DNA from: Chrysomallon squamiferum
Lineage: Eukaryota > Mollusca > Gastropoda > Neomphalida > Peltospiridae
Assembly: GCA_012295275.1 (NCBI GenBank)
Contig: CM022673.1
Coordinates: 24,874,761 to 24,934,760 of the forward strand
DNA: 60,000 bases
Reading direction: 5' to 3'
Position numbers and translations under genes: made by a program
The notes under the pieces: model-generated
What the model was told of the DNA's origin: nothing
Database searches by the model: none
What the model saw: the letters and a program-made list of their open reading frames with translations, nothing else
Shown here: positions 27,080 through 39,417 of the stretch, piece by piece
Position numbering within the stretch: position 1 is the stretch's first letter
Layout of the letters: every line of letters starts with the position of its first letter

Positions 27080-27113
27080 ATGGGGGCTGCTCAGGAAAAG
27101 GAACTTGGGAATG
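27080..27113 (+). CDS. Candidate first coding exon C (11 codons)
   Basis: ATG at 27080 reads MGAAQEKELGN and then one base before the strong donor AATG|GTAAGT, so it ends in phase 1 like the other three. Joined to the 39418 exon it gives AAT-GGG-TCA. The exon is too short for composition to help, so the evidence is the ATG, the donor and the phase. Gly at position 2 recalls the MG start of human SRCIN1, but Glu at position 6 does not fit the usual N-myristoylation pattern. The surrounding 27000-27110 is moderately GC-rich compared with its flanks. Confidence 0.45.
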
Positions 27114-27775
27114 GTAAGTCAGTTAGCAGCTGAAAATAGTTCACTCAGTTTGTTGCAGCAAATTTCAGTTGTGTACGCAAACATGCAGAAAATCTGATAA
27201 ATATAATTATATACATAACAAAAATTTTGTTTTTCATGAACAAAAAAAAAAAGAGCAGAATTAAAAAAAAATTGATTGATCACCAGACTTCAGATGGAAA
27301 CACAGATGGAATAATCTGTATACAGGAACTGCCAAGATTTTCATTCTAAATATAACTGTAATGATCTTCAAAATGTACATTAATATTTTACATCCTTCGT
27401 GTTATTTTATTTAAATATTTATTTATCACCTTTTTTTAAAATCCACTTCATGTACACTACCACATAAGGCAGCAAATGTTCTTCTCAAAAAAAAAAAAAA
27501 GTTTGTTCATACAAACACCATTATCATTTTGTTTTATTTAAATCTTTTTTTTTTTAATAAATCTTTGTTTAATTAGATTCGGTGGAATAGTCAGTCCATT
27601 AAGAAAGATATTTATGTATAAAATGAATTAACCAGCAGAATGCTCAGCACATTAACTTACAGAGTGCTGTTTAATGTAGCCACACATTGAATTCATTCTG
27701 TTTTTGACTTGTGTGTGTTTACTGTTTGAACAGCACCTGTCTACAAATGTCTTACTGATCTTTTCCATTTCACTA

Positions 27776-28601
27776 ACATAACTGTATGTCACTGTAACAG
27801 ATTCAGTCCATTTCTGTAACATCACTGTATGTCACTGTATGTCACTGTAACATATTCTGTACATTTGTCTAACATCACTGTATGTCACTGTAACAGATTC
27901 TGTCCATTTCTCTGATATCACTGTATGTCACTGTAACAGATTCTGTCCATTTGTCTAACATCACTGCATGTCACTGTAACAGATTCTGTCCATTTCTCTG
28001 ATATCACTGTATGTCACTGTAACAGATTCTGTCCATTTGTCTAACATCACTGTATGTCACTGTAACATATTCTGTCCATTTCTCTAACATCACTGTATGT
28101 CACTGTAACAGATTCTGTCCATTTCTCTAATACAACTGTATGTCATTGTAACATATTCTGTACATTTCTCTAATACAACTGTATGTTACTGTAACAGATT
28201 CTGTCCATTTCTCTAACATCACTGTATGTCACTGTAACAGATTCTGTCCATTTCTCTAACATCACTGTATGTCACTGTAACAGATTCTGTCCATTTGTCT
28301 AACATCACTGTATGTCACTGTAACAGATTCTGTACATTTGTCTAACATCACTGTATGTCACTGTAACAGATTCTGTCCATTTCTGTAACATCACTGTATG
28401 TCACTGTAACAGATTCTGTCCATTTCTGTAACATCACTATATGTCACTGTAACAGATTGTCCATTTCTCTAACATCACTGTATGTCACTGTAACAGATTC
28501 TGTCCATTTGTCTAACATCACTGTATGTCACTGTAACAGATTCTGTCCATTTCTCTAATACAACTGTATGTCACTGTAACAGATTCTGTCCATTTCTCTA
28601 C
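27776..28601 (+). repeat. 43-bp minisatellite, about 19 copies
   Basis: The unit reads TCACTGTATGTCACTGTAAC followed by AGATTCTGTCCATTTCTCTAACA, with a sub-repeat CACTGTATGTCACTGTA. Copies differ by a few bases (TGTC for TCTC, CATA for CAGA), and two short indels break the period. Confidence 0.97.
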
Positions 28602-30199
28602 AAGATAGATGCATTATTTATAACATCTGTAATATTGATTCCTTGGCTGTGCATTTCATTTCAATTACAAACACTACCATCAGTTGTTCACTTTTCTCTG
28701 GCTTGCTAGATTTTATTATGAATAGAGTCACCCAGCTGTAACCGATGTCTGATTGATGTAATAAACTTGAAATGGATGGTGTCTGAGTTATGAAACAGAA
28801 TTTGTCACTATCATATCTTGGGCAAAACTTTCAAACGGTGTCAGACAAAATCACATTTTCATTGGAAACATGGTAAAAATTAACCTCTTGAATGAAAATT
28901 GTTGCACTCGACTCTTAGTTGATAAAATCAGATTTGAAACTGATAAATACTACTGAAAGGTAATTGAAAAAGATTGAGATTACATCACCCTCTCGGTCAA
29001 TCCTTTAATGCTGAAGCAATAGGACTGGTTTGATTTGAAAACACATTATTGACTTATGGATAATGAGCCGAAAAAGATGTGCTTCAACTGCAGCCTGTGT
29101 GTACATTTACAGTTTATAATAATCAGTTGTAGATAGATTAAACAGAAATCCCATGTCTTTCTCAGTAACTTCTAATTCTGATTTGTGGTATGTCATGGTT
29201 TGTTCAGTGATTTCTTCAGGACAGTATTATAAGTATTATACAAACTTTATTAATCTCCTCTGAATATTTTAAAGCAATCTTTAATGAAAGAGATTTACAT
29301 TTTGCTAACCGTTTTCAATTCACAAATACTATTTCATTCTTTTCGTTAAAGAGAAACTACATTATTTTTTTTAATGCACAACAGACAAATTGACCTATGA
29401 TAGATAATAGCTTCTGAATGCTAGCTTTTTCCCACCATTCACATTAAAGAAGTTATTATGAAGGAGATAGGAAAGAAAGCGCGAAATGCACCAACATTCC
29501 ATCCCAAAATACCAAACACCATTCAGACATGCAGAACTCACTGCAAAAAGTTCATTTTCACTAGAAGACAAAACTGCAAGAAAAAATGTCTGTGTGTTGT
29601 ATGTGTGCACATAGTTCTATCCTGTTACCTTTCTACAGATACATACTGTACAGTGAGGGTAGTTAGAAAAATACTCGTGAAATAATCACTAGTCTTAGTC
29701 TCTTTTCATCATTAATATCTTTTTACAAATAGAAAATCATTCTGTTCAGCATCATGATTATAAAATAATTACTTACAGAATATATATGTGTATATATATA
29801 TATTCTATAAGTAAACCAGTGGGTTTTGTAAGACAAGTCGTACCTGAGTTCAGATGTTACAAGTGTGTTTATTATTCTGAAAACTAAACTGCGTCTGTGT
29901 TTTGATATTTTCTTTTTTAGACATTTTTACCCAAAACAACAACAAAGAAGAAAAACAACTAATACAACTAATACATGAATTAAAAAAATAAAAAAATAAT
30001 AATAATAGTAATAAATAAATAAATAAATAAATTAATAAATTAATGTTTATGTATAATATTAAGAATAATACTTCATAAAACTTAATTTCAAACAGACTAG
30101 CAAAATGTATCATTATATTTTCAAAAACTATTTAATCTTCAAAGAACTTTTTTTTTTAAATGATATCACAATTGCACCATGTTAAAATTTCAGAATATT

Positions 30200-30203
<4 letters not shown>

Positions 30204-30235
<32 letters not shown>
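30204..30235. repeat. Poly-A run
   Basis: About 32 adenines. Confidence 0.95.
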
Positions 30236-30237
<2 letters not shown>

Positions 30238-30422
30238 AATTTCATTCAGAGAAAAGTTTGTTTATGCAGACAGCTGCTACATGTTCGTTGCCTCCCAGAA
30301 CAGACACTGCCCCCCCCCCCGTGCTAACCTGAACACACCTATGTGGTTGTACCTCAAAAACACCTGATACACGACAGGTAGCGTCATCACTGAGGTGCAG
30401 ATCGGCTTTCTGGGAAATGTTT

Positions 30423-30436
30423 GTTGCTATAGAAAC
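30423..30436 (+). promoter_or_regulatory. RFX X-box-like site
   Basis: GTTGCTATAGAAAC fits the RFX X-box consensus RYYNYYATRRNRAC at every position. It lies 222 bp upstream of the ATG of exon D, within a stretch less AT-rich than its surroundings, so it is a candidate promoter element for that isoform. RFX factors commonly drive ciliary and neuronal genes. One chance match in 60 kb is possible. Confidence 0.35.
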
Positions 30437-30644
30437 TACGTAAGCATGTCTGGTTGGAAGCCAAAGTTACTCAACAAAACATGTGTAAAGTTGTACATTA
30501 ATAAGTTCTTTCTGGCTTTGTGAGGATCATCCCATGGAGGGGTTGCTTAGTTAGGGGGGTCACACAGTGGTGTGTCAGGGGTTTTTTTTGGCTGGCTGTT
30601 TGTTGTGTTTTCAAGGTGATGGATAAAGTGGAGGAATTGTGAAC

Positions 30645-30693
30645 ATGGTTGACACTCAGAGTGTCGGTTCTGGAGACTATGATAATCTGTACT
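30645..30693 (+). CDS. Candidate first coding exon D (16 codons)
   Basis: ATG at 30645, with A at -3 and G at +4, reads MVDTQSVGSGDYDNLY and then one base before the donor TACT|GTAAGT: phase 1 again. Joined to 39418 the junction codon becomes TGG (Trp), then TCA. Unlike exons A and B this N-terminus is acidic and carries two tyrosines in GDYDNLY, a possible phosphotyrosine motif. An RFX-like X-box lies upstream. Membership of the gene is inferred from phase, strand and proximity. Confidence 0.5.
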
Positions 30694-31529
30694 GTAAGTA
30701 GTCTGCATGGTTTTCACATAGTTTGTCTCTGACTGCAGGTGAACGGCTTGTTCAGACCAACCCTCTCCTTCACTGCAGTTGTTTATAACAAAGTGTCTAA
30801 ATCATCATCTTTTTTATATATTTTTTTTTCTTTCTGATATGTTTACTGAATGCTTATAAAGATATTGAAATTAGATGTAAACGCCTTTTTAATGAAATGT
30901 CTCATCTTACCAATCCTTCAGAAACATTTAAAAAAATAAAAAAAATAAAAAAAAGAAGAAATTTTTCATTTCCAAATATGTTTATTTATACACGTGAATT
31001 TATATTTACATTTGGTCTGTGTGTTTGTACATCTCGCTTATTCTAGACTCTTGTTATCAGTGATTCATGCAAATCATTTTTTTTATTTTTTTTAATTTTT
31101 TTGTCTATTCTTCCCTTTAGATCATATTTCCTAGCCTCTATTCCCATAACACAAAATATTTAGAGAAAAAAAAATGTATTAGTATTTGCGAGAAGATTTA
31201 TCAGTACATTAGAAAGTCAGATTTCTGCGATAAGACATCAGTCGGGTATATTCCTGATTACATGCATTGTGCTTCGCTCTAAAGCAGTTTTTCAAAATGG
31301 GATCAGGTAATAATTATCATCGAAGCAGCTCACATCGTGACATTCAAACACTGACATTAACTCCTGCTTTATGATGGAATCCTGGCTGTGATGTTTGATT
31401 ACACAGTTGTTTGAGCCTCTCTTCGTGTTGTGTGTGTTCACATGTTAATCATTGGTGTTGCTATCAGGCTGACTGATGTGCTGACACTGTTCAGTGATTA
31501 AAACTCCATGATTACAGGAATTAGGAAGA

Positions 31530-31668
31530 GTGGTTGGATGGTCTGGTGGTTAGAATGGTTGCCTGATAGTGAGGATGCAGGATTAGTCTCTGCTGGAAGA
31601 TTTCCCAGTCCAACCAGAACTGCTGAGTTTTATAATCGCTGTCAGTCTGTTAAAAAAAAAAAAAAAAA
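31530..31668 (+). mobile_element. SINE-like element with poly-A tail
   Basis: GGTCTGGTGGTTAGAATGG resembles a tRNA A-box and GCAGGATTAGTCTC a degenerate B-box about 30 bases on. The element ends in 17 adenines (31652-31668). No clear target-site duplication was seen. Confidence 0.5.
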
Positions 31669-31954
31669 TCATTTAGAATGGCAGATGATGATTATTTCCA
31701 AACACAAGTAAATTAAATAATGATGAAGCTGAATAATAATAATATTCATTTTTTTAAAATTATTTATTCTTTTCAAAATTCTCAAGCAAAATCAGTTTAA
31801 ATTTTTTATTTGACTAAAAAAACGGTAAGTTGTCAGGTTTATTTCAAAGTTGTCTTATATTTTTTATAATCTTATCATGAACATGCCACCTGTATCAATA
31901 AGTTAAAAAAACCCAGAGTTTATTGTTACATGTTTTAAATATGAATGAAGGAAT

Positions 31955-32112
31955 AACTGTAGTGAGCTGGCCTGAGGCATGATAAGCTACAGGATCAATT
32001 CTTCTCAGTGTACTTTGGGCTATTTCCTATTCAGCAGGTGTTAAAAGACTGGTTTTTCAAAGACTCCATTGCACGTTTTCCTGTCTATGGGAATTCATAT
32101 AAAAAAAAAATT
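31955..32112 (+). mobile_element. SINE-like copy 2
   Basis: GGCCTGAGGCATGATAAGCT followed by ACAGGATCAATTCTTCTCAG, then GTTTTCCTGTCTATGGGAAT and a short A tract. It is the best match to copies 1 and 3. Confidence 0.45.
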
Positions 32113-32663
32113 CTTTTGTACTAATCAGTAGGAGTAACCCATTAAGAACATCAACATCAAACATTCAGAAATTTGACTTCATTTACCTGACATCTGATAA
32201 CAGATAACACTAAAATGTTCTAAAGTGTTGTTAACAAATTACTCTTTTTGCTCCATATCATTTTCTTTCTTTCATTTTTTTTTTTTTTCTTAAAGTCAAC
32301 ACCTCTCTGTCACCAGGTTAAAGAACTGGGTTCATTGTTGTTTTTGAACGTAAAGGCTTCACTGATACCTATCTCACTGAGGTTCATCCATCTGAAACCT
32401 TTATAAAGATTCACATTTGCATCTTTCACTGTATTCATTTAACAAATATAATACTGATACATGATGATACAGGAAAGGATGTCAGTTTTAGAAACAGCAA
32501 ATGTAAGTGGTTTAATTTTGTGTTCAGTAATGTGTAGATCTGTTTTTCTAATTTGTGTGTACGAATTAATATTGGGTGTGCCGTAGAATGTATTTTAAAT
32601 ATGATTCTCTCTTTTTTCACTTTTTCCTTTTCTTTCTCTTTCTCAGTTCATCATTTTCATTTT

Positions 32664-32667
<4 letters not shown>

Positions 32668-32733
<66 letters not shown>

Positions 32734-32766
32734 CACAACAAACACACGCACACACGCACACACACA

Positions 32767-32814
<48 letters not shown>
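32668..32814. repeat. (CA)n microsatellite
   Basis: A long CA array with CAAACA and CGCA interruptions, translating to His-Thr or Val-Cys ORFs. Confidence 0.98.
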
Positions 32815-33509
32815 ACAAATGTACTCTAACACATCTCTATATGTTATTCTACGTTTACTGATGATCTGTTTAACAACTTGTACTTCATAAATGCATTACT
32901 AAAAGAAAACCGCAGAGTATAATGTCCATCACTAAGTACTGTTAGAAGCAGTGTGAGTCTACTTTGTTGTGGAAAGAGGATCTGCTGTCAGCAGGTAATT
33001 TTGATGTTTTAGATTCACTAACAACATAGTCTATCCACGCGAGCTGTTTGTTGTAAAAATAGAAGCTTGATGGATTAGTTATTATTCTGGTACAACCATC
33101 CACTGGTTCCTCGCTTCTGCAAGGTTTCCAGCTTTTAAAAAAATATATATATGTGTATTCCCAAAACCAAAAAGAAACCATGGGCTTGAAACACATGTAC
33201 AATAGTTTACTTTTCTTTCCTTTTAACCTCATTTCTGGGAGTTAATTATGTTTTTTGTTACGGTGTATTCAATGATGATGGTTCAGAAATAGCAGTTTGT
33301 CAGGGTTTTGTGTTTGTAAAGAATTAATTAAAGTTAGAATGAAAAACGTGAATCTAGGGAATTGACAATTATGTTTAGAAGAAAATAGACTTTAGGAATA
33401 AGTATTTACTCATACTTAACTTGGACATAAGGTGATAAAAATGTTACAAGAGGAGCTTTAGGACTGTAAATAGGTTGGCTGTTTAGACAGTAAGGTAGCA
33501 ACTGACTGC

Positions 33510-33660
33510 AATCCTGTGATAAGAGCATTGGCCTGAGGCTTGATATGTTACAGGATCAATTCCACTCGGTGATCTTTTTGAGTCTTTGCAGTATAACATG
33601 CCATCAAAGCCTGATCTATGTGTTTTCCTTTTAGTCTCAATGTGTGTATACAGATCATTT
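33510..33660 (+). mobile_element. SINE-like copy 3
   Basis: GGCCTGAGGCTTGATATGTT followed by ACAGGATCAATTCCACTCGG, then a diverged tail with GTGTTTTCCTTTTAGTC. It shares the 5' half with the copy at 31955. Confidence 0.4.
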
Positions 33661-34197
33661 ATTTCTAATGGGAAAATGTAATGGCTTTCCTCTGAAGATT
33701 ATATATCAGAATGACCAAGTGGTTTAATCCAGTTGTCTGTGATAGAACAGTTATCAGAGTGTCTGGTCAAGTCTTCAAACGAAATCATTTTTTTCTGGTT
33801 GTCACAGAAATCTCTTGCATAGTTTTCATCATTGCTAAGTCTGGTTAATGATGAAACACTTTATGTAACTGCCAGATATTTTAATAAAATAAAGCACAAT
33901 TGTTTTTACTGTTTAAAAGTGAAGTGTCCACATCATGGGTAAATACAGACAGGTGTTTTATGATTAAAAGAAGTGTCAGCTTTTAGGCAGTTTTTTACTA
34001 TCAAACACATCAACAGTTTAACTCTTATGACTGTTTCCTTTAAAAACACAAACCTAATTGTACCATCAAACACAAAACGAATGCAGCTATATCAGTTTTT
34101 ATTGTTAAGGCATGTCATTAATTACACTGCTGCAGCCATTACTATTAGTAACAGATCAGTGGTTGTATTGTGAAACACAGCAAAGTGATAAACAAGT

Positions 34198-34271
34198 ATG
34201 CAGACATCAGTAACGTATTTTACAATAACAGAGCTCGCCTCTGTCTTGTAAAATACATTACTGGCATCTGT
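34198..34271. repeat. Inverted repeat, arms about 33 bp
   Basis: The left arm (CAGTAACGTATTTTACAATA and flanks) pairs with the right arm (TCTTGTAAAATACATTACTG and flanks) around a loop of a few bases at GCTCGC. Only a few mismatches break the stem. It may be a small fold-back element. Confidence 0.8.
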
Positions 34272-35511
34272 ATCTGTCAGACTAAACTGAAAAAATAAAT
34301 CTTCATCAGTCTCTTGACATTAACCTATGTGGCATATGATCGCAAAGCAGATGAGAAGCTGGAAAATATAATTTCACTGTTTTAGCAAACGTAGCCACAT
34401 CGCATACATCACACACAAACAAGCTTCCACTGGTATTAATATACATCTTAAAGTGTACTCATTATAGAATGGACAAATAGCCTAAGTGCATTTTGTTATT
34501 TTTATTCTTGCTTAATGTGTGTAACTGAAAATCATCTTTGCTAATAATAAAGGATGATGAAATGAAAAGCTCCTAAGGATGTCTAATTGCTGACAGTTCT
34601 TTCTTCATTTAGAAAAAAAAAAAGAAACTGTGGATGTAGTAGTTTCTTTATACTGTTCAAATTAATTTTAATTAAGTAGAGTCAATATTTCTAAGTATTT
34701 GTTTTGACCATGTTTGACCTTGAGGTTAATCTGAAGAACATGTTGGATGAATAGAAATTGCACAGATCTATAAAGCAATTACATTATTAAGTGAAAAACA
34801 GAAAGCTTCAGCAGCAGATATGTTTATCAATATGAACTCGGTGTAACTTGAATAAATCTCATCCTAGACAAGGAGTCAGGATCAAATCTCCACAATGGCT
34901 AGTTCAACTTAAGTGCAATGAGGCACAAGTTTGTGTCACTGGTTTTACTGGTAACAGATATGACTGAAACACTGCATTTGATCAAATCATTAAAATGATT
35001 AAGTAGTCATTACAGTGGTGAAACCATGGTATCCAAACCATCTCAGAGATTAAACAAGTTTCACTGTGTGTGAGTGTTCTTGTGTGTGTGAATAGGATAC
35101 AGGTCAATGAAAATTTGTTCCCAAGTTTTGGATCCAGGTATCAAATCCCACACATAGTTAACTGAGTTTGACAAATTAATAATAAACCACAATTTTCTGT
35201 ATCTGGAAAACAGTCCATGTTGCTAAGAGTCTGTCACAACAGATTGCTTTGGTTTCTTCGTCAAGAACAGTCACAATAAAAGCATTTAGAACTTCGCAAC
35301 AATCTTAAGGCAATGATATAATCAAATGATTAGAATGCAAGTGAAAAAAATAACAATGATAATAATAATTAAAAAAAAGAATATGTAAACTTCTAGCTGC
35401 TGTCAGTTTAATATTTATCATTCAAGTTTAATATAAGTTAGGGATGGTTTTGTATTTTACACATAAACCAGATTATGTTACTGATATCAAACAATTACAT
35501 CAGATATTTTA

Positions 35512-35622
35512 CAAACAGTTACATTAGTGTACAAACAGTTACATCAGTGTACAGACAGTTACATTAGTGTATAAACAGTTACATTAGTGTATAAACAGTT
35601 ACATTAGTGTATAAACAGTTAC
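35512..35622 (+). repeat. 20-bp minisatellite, 5-6 copies
   Basis: The unit is ACAAACAGTTACATTAGTGT with single-base variants. Confidence 0.95.
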
Positions 35623-36059
35623 GTGCCTCTTTCTTGTATAAATCGAATCACTTGTTACTGTACCTGGCCAAAAAAACACTTTATCAGATTAACTCTAATC
35701 TCACAGAACTAAAGGAAATCCAGTCCTAGAGCTATCTGTGATCAAAGTGGATTAGGTAATGCCATTTGCACATAATGAGATTAAGTAATCTGTGTTTAAT
35801 TTTCTGAAAGGTTATGATCCACACTGTTCCAGTTACCTCTAGCTATTTATAGGCCAGTTGAAGGTGGGCTGTTCAGCTCTTTCAAGTTGTGCTTAAGTTT
35901 AATATTCAATACTGGCTTTGATATTCTGATACGAGCTGCAGTGAATTGAAAACCATTAAAGATACGAATGATAGACTAGATTAAATGAAACACATGTCAG
36001 CATATTGTTTTATAAAATATTTAGACTTTATACAGGATATCTCAGTCGATTAATAATAG

Positions 36060-36143
36060 ATAGGTAAGTAGCCAAATGTAAAATAGTGATACATGTAGTA
36101 GTAGTAGTAGTAGTAGTAATAGTAATAGTAGTAGTAATAGTAA

Positions 36144-36196
<53 letters not shown>

Positions 36197-36545
36197 ATAG
36201 TAGTAGTAATAGTAGTAATAATAATAATGCTAATAACATCATTATGATGATAATGATTATGATGATAAGTAGCCAAATGTAAAATAGTAATGCATGTAGT
36301 TGTAGTAGTAGTAGTAGTAGTAGTAGTAATAATAGTAGTAATAGTAGCAGTAATAATAATACTAATAACATCATGATGATTATGATAAGTAGCCAAATGT
36401 AAAATAGTGATATATGTTGTTGTAGTAGTAGTAGTAGTAGTAGTAGTAATAGTAATAGTAATAGTAATAGTAGTAATAGTAGTAATAATAGTAACAATAA
36501 AAATACTAATAACAACATCATGATGATGATGATGATTATGACGAT
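36060..36545. repeat. Higher-order array of (AGT)n blocks
   Basis: TAAGTAGCCAAATGTAAAAT recurs near 36065, 36266 and 36386. Each copy is followed by CATGTAG or a variant, a long AGT/AAT run, TAATAACATCAT and GATGAT steps. The unit carrying the microsatellite has been duplicated, and the copies differ mainly in triplet number. Confidence 0.95.
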
Positions 36546-37027
36546 AAGGAGAACATAGACATTGTCTCAAACTTCTATTGGCCCTTCTCCAGACATGATT
36601 ATCACGGTACTGAATTTTATCTCCACTAAACAGATTACTGGAAGCTGGAGAACTGTCCTCAGGGAATCTGCTAGAAACTGAGTAAACTTGTGTAAGAAAA
36701 TGTATTGAACTGCTGTAACAGAAAAGTATGAGAAACTGATTTGCCCATAGGCTGGACCAATTACAAATGGCAGAGGAAATGGGAAGTTCCCCGTATTATA
36801 TTCATCATTAGATAATTACCATCATTACTACTACTACTTGTTATTATTACTTCATTGCTACTTCAACTTCATTATTAAGAAAAATTGTTCTTACTACGTG
36901 TTTGTAAAAATTCAAGTATAGAAGCAAAATCATTTACATTTTGCATCAACTGCAGGTGTTTCTGTTAATTACATTCAGTGTTTGACAGTTGAAGGTTTTT
37001 CAATAAGTCATACATTAAGGTTTTTTT

Positions 37028-37240
37028 CACAAGTTTCACTGTCATATCGCTAGCTTTCTTATAAGTCTGACAGTCATGTTTATATCTTTCTCATGTCAGT
37101 CATACTGTTAGCTTTCTCACAATTGTGACAGTCATACTGTTAGCTTTCTCACAATTGTGACAGTCATACTGTTAGCTTTCACACCTGTCTAACAGTCATA
37201 TTGTTAGCTTTCTCACTCATAATGTTAACTTTCTCACAGT
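37028..37240 (+). repeat. 32-bp minisatellite, about 6 copies
   Basis: The unit is ACAGTCATACTGTTAGCTTT followed by CTCACAATTGTG. The central copies are nearly identical and the outer ones are diverged. Confidence 0.9.
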
Positions 37241-39417
37241 GAGTTACTACTGTGAGCTGGTGTCTGGCAGTACTTGGACTCAGTGTGAACACTAGTTTAA
37301 CAGCAGCACTCACACAAGTGTTTCTGCTTTTTGTCAAACAGGCAGAGAATTTATCAAGATGTGCACAATAAATTCATTTGTTTCTTCTCAGCATTTTTCA
37401 CGGCCATTGTAAGATTAGGCGTGTCTAAAAGCAGATAGCCCCAGCAGCTGTGGTGAGGCTGTTGCCAACTTGTGTTTGTTAAATGAATTGTTATTAAGTC
37501 TTCTGTGTTGGTGGAGTAAAAAAACAAAGAATTAGCAATTGGAAAAATCCCAGCAGGTCAACAAAGCAGCAGTAGAAACGAGAGATAAGAGAAAATAGCT
37601 TCTTGGTAATCAGGGAAAGTTTCTTTAGTTTTGATTTGATTAAAAGTTATTTTTTGTGGAGCTGTTGTTTTCTTGGAGTTGTGATGCAGATGAAATAATT
37701 AAAATGTTTTATTTAAGGAAAGACAAAATGACAGTAAGACGATTGTCTACATTTTTATTTATTATTTAAAAACATTTATTACTGAAATAATTTTCTTACA
37801 GTTTACAGAGATGACAATACCCATTTAATGAATCTTTCTCTCAAACACTTTAAAAAAACAAAAAAAGCATTCAGTACATGAATTGATTTGTAACCTTGCC
37901 ATAAAAAAATAAAGAAACCACAGTTGTTTTTAACCATTTTCTTTTCAAATACTTTTCAAGGTCTGTGATAACTAAATTAAATTTTACACTGGTAAGAGCT
38001 GCATAATGAATTGTGTAGTGAAGTTAAAGCATTTAAAGTGTTTAATAAATACAAATATGTATTTTTTTTTTTTTATTCTCATAGCCCACATTCAGAATTA
38101 CTGCTTTAACAGCATCCTGATCAATTCTCACAGATCATTAATCATTAATCCACTGCATTGTTCTATTAGATGTTTAATTATTTTTTCATGAACCCAAAGG
38201 TCATAGGGAACATGGCACAAGTGCAAACAAATGTAAGGAACAGGCTTGTGTGAGATTTATTATTTTCTTAAATTTTCTAACAATTGTTAAACCAAAGCTG
38301 CAGTGCTGTGTTACATAATGACAAATCTGCAACCAGACATAATTAGTGCAATGCATTAATTATGAGAATGGCAGAAAAACATGGATTCATGGAGATAACA
38401 TGGAGTTCGTGGCTTTCTGAGTTATTCTTCATGAGTCTTCATTTCCTCACAGCTAATAGTGAATGGTGTAACACTGTTTGATCAGTGAGTGTTGAAATAA
38501 CTGAATGTAATTACAGTAACTGCTGATGTTACCGATTCTGTTGTTTAACAGAATTTGGTGGTGGGTCAGTGTAATGGTTTCAGACACTGCAAGTCACCAT
38601 ATGGTCATCAGTTTGCTGTTTAGCCATAGGTGACCAGCAGAAATGACCAGGCTAATATTGATTATGGCCTAAGGATCACTGGTTATGTAGATAGCATCTG
38701 TCCTCTTACTGTGATGAAATCAATGGAATCAACAACCAGTATGGGGAAAATGAGAAGAATTGGTAAAAACTAAATGGATTTTTTCCCTAAAAAAATGTTA
38801 AGTATTAAGTGGAAGAATGATTAAACATGTTTTCTTATTTTTAATTAAACTTGAACTAAGAGATGAAGTGAAAGTAAACATGAATAAAAGGTAATAAAAA
38901 GAAAGATCATGAAATCCACTTACATTGTTCTTGTACAACTTCTATTTTAACATGATTAGCTTCCAGATCAAGCAAACTATTAAATCATTAATCATTTAAT
39001 TGTGTGAATTGCAGATAATAATTGAATTCATTGTTTTGAAATCATAATCTTAATGTTCACTTCACTTTAGGAAATCAATGTCTTTTACATTTATGTGTTC
39101 ATGTATCCAAATATTTTAATCTCATTTTGTCAGCAGTACAATTCAACATTTGACATGATTTTGATATAGTGTGTGTGCCTTTGTATGCCTGTGTGTGCCT
39201 GTGTGTGCGTGTGCACTCATTTTCCGACGTGATCATTATGCCTATATTATTTGCATGAGTATGCATATGCATCTTATTCAAGCACTTATTTGTGTGTATG
39301 TATATATATATAAGATTACATAAGGCCAAACAAAGCAAATTTGTTCTGGCATTTATTAAATGTTGAAGATGTTCCTCAAATGACATTGAAATTTAAAGAC
39401 GTTGTTTGTTATCACAG

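Larger units (their letters stand above)
27114..30644 (+). other. Intron / interexonic DNA
   Basis: A 43-bp minisatellite occupies 27776-28601. The rest is AT-rich unique sequence, a poly-A run at 30204-30235 and a less AT-rich promoter-like stretch from about 30270 to 30560 ahead of exon D. Confidence 0.6.
30694..39417 (+). other. Intron before the large exon
   Basis: Several SINE-like copies, a CA microsatellite, a hairpin repeat and three small minisatellites, but no supported coding sequence. The 3' end, GTTTGTTATCACAG|GG, is a plausible acceptor with a modest pyrimidine tract. Confidence 0.6.

Noticed and set aside
32553-32890. His-Thr ORFs of about 100 residues
   Set aside because: They translate a CA microsatellite.
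36028-36570. 180- and 159-residue Thr/Ile/Leu-rich ORFs on the - strand
   Set aside because: They arise from AGT/AAT triplet arrays read in two frames; the repeat unit, not a gene, explains them.
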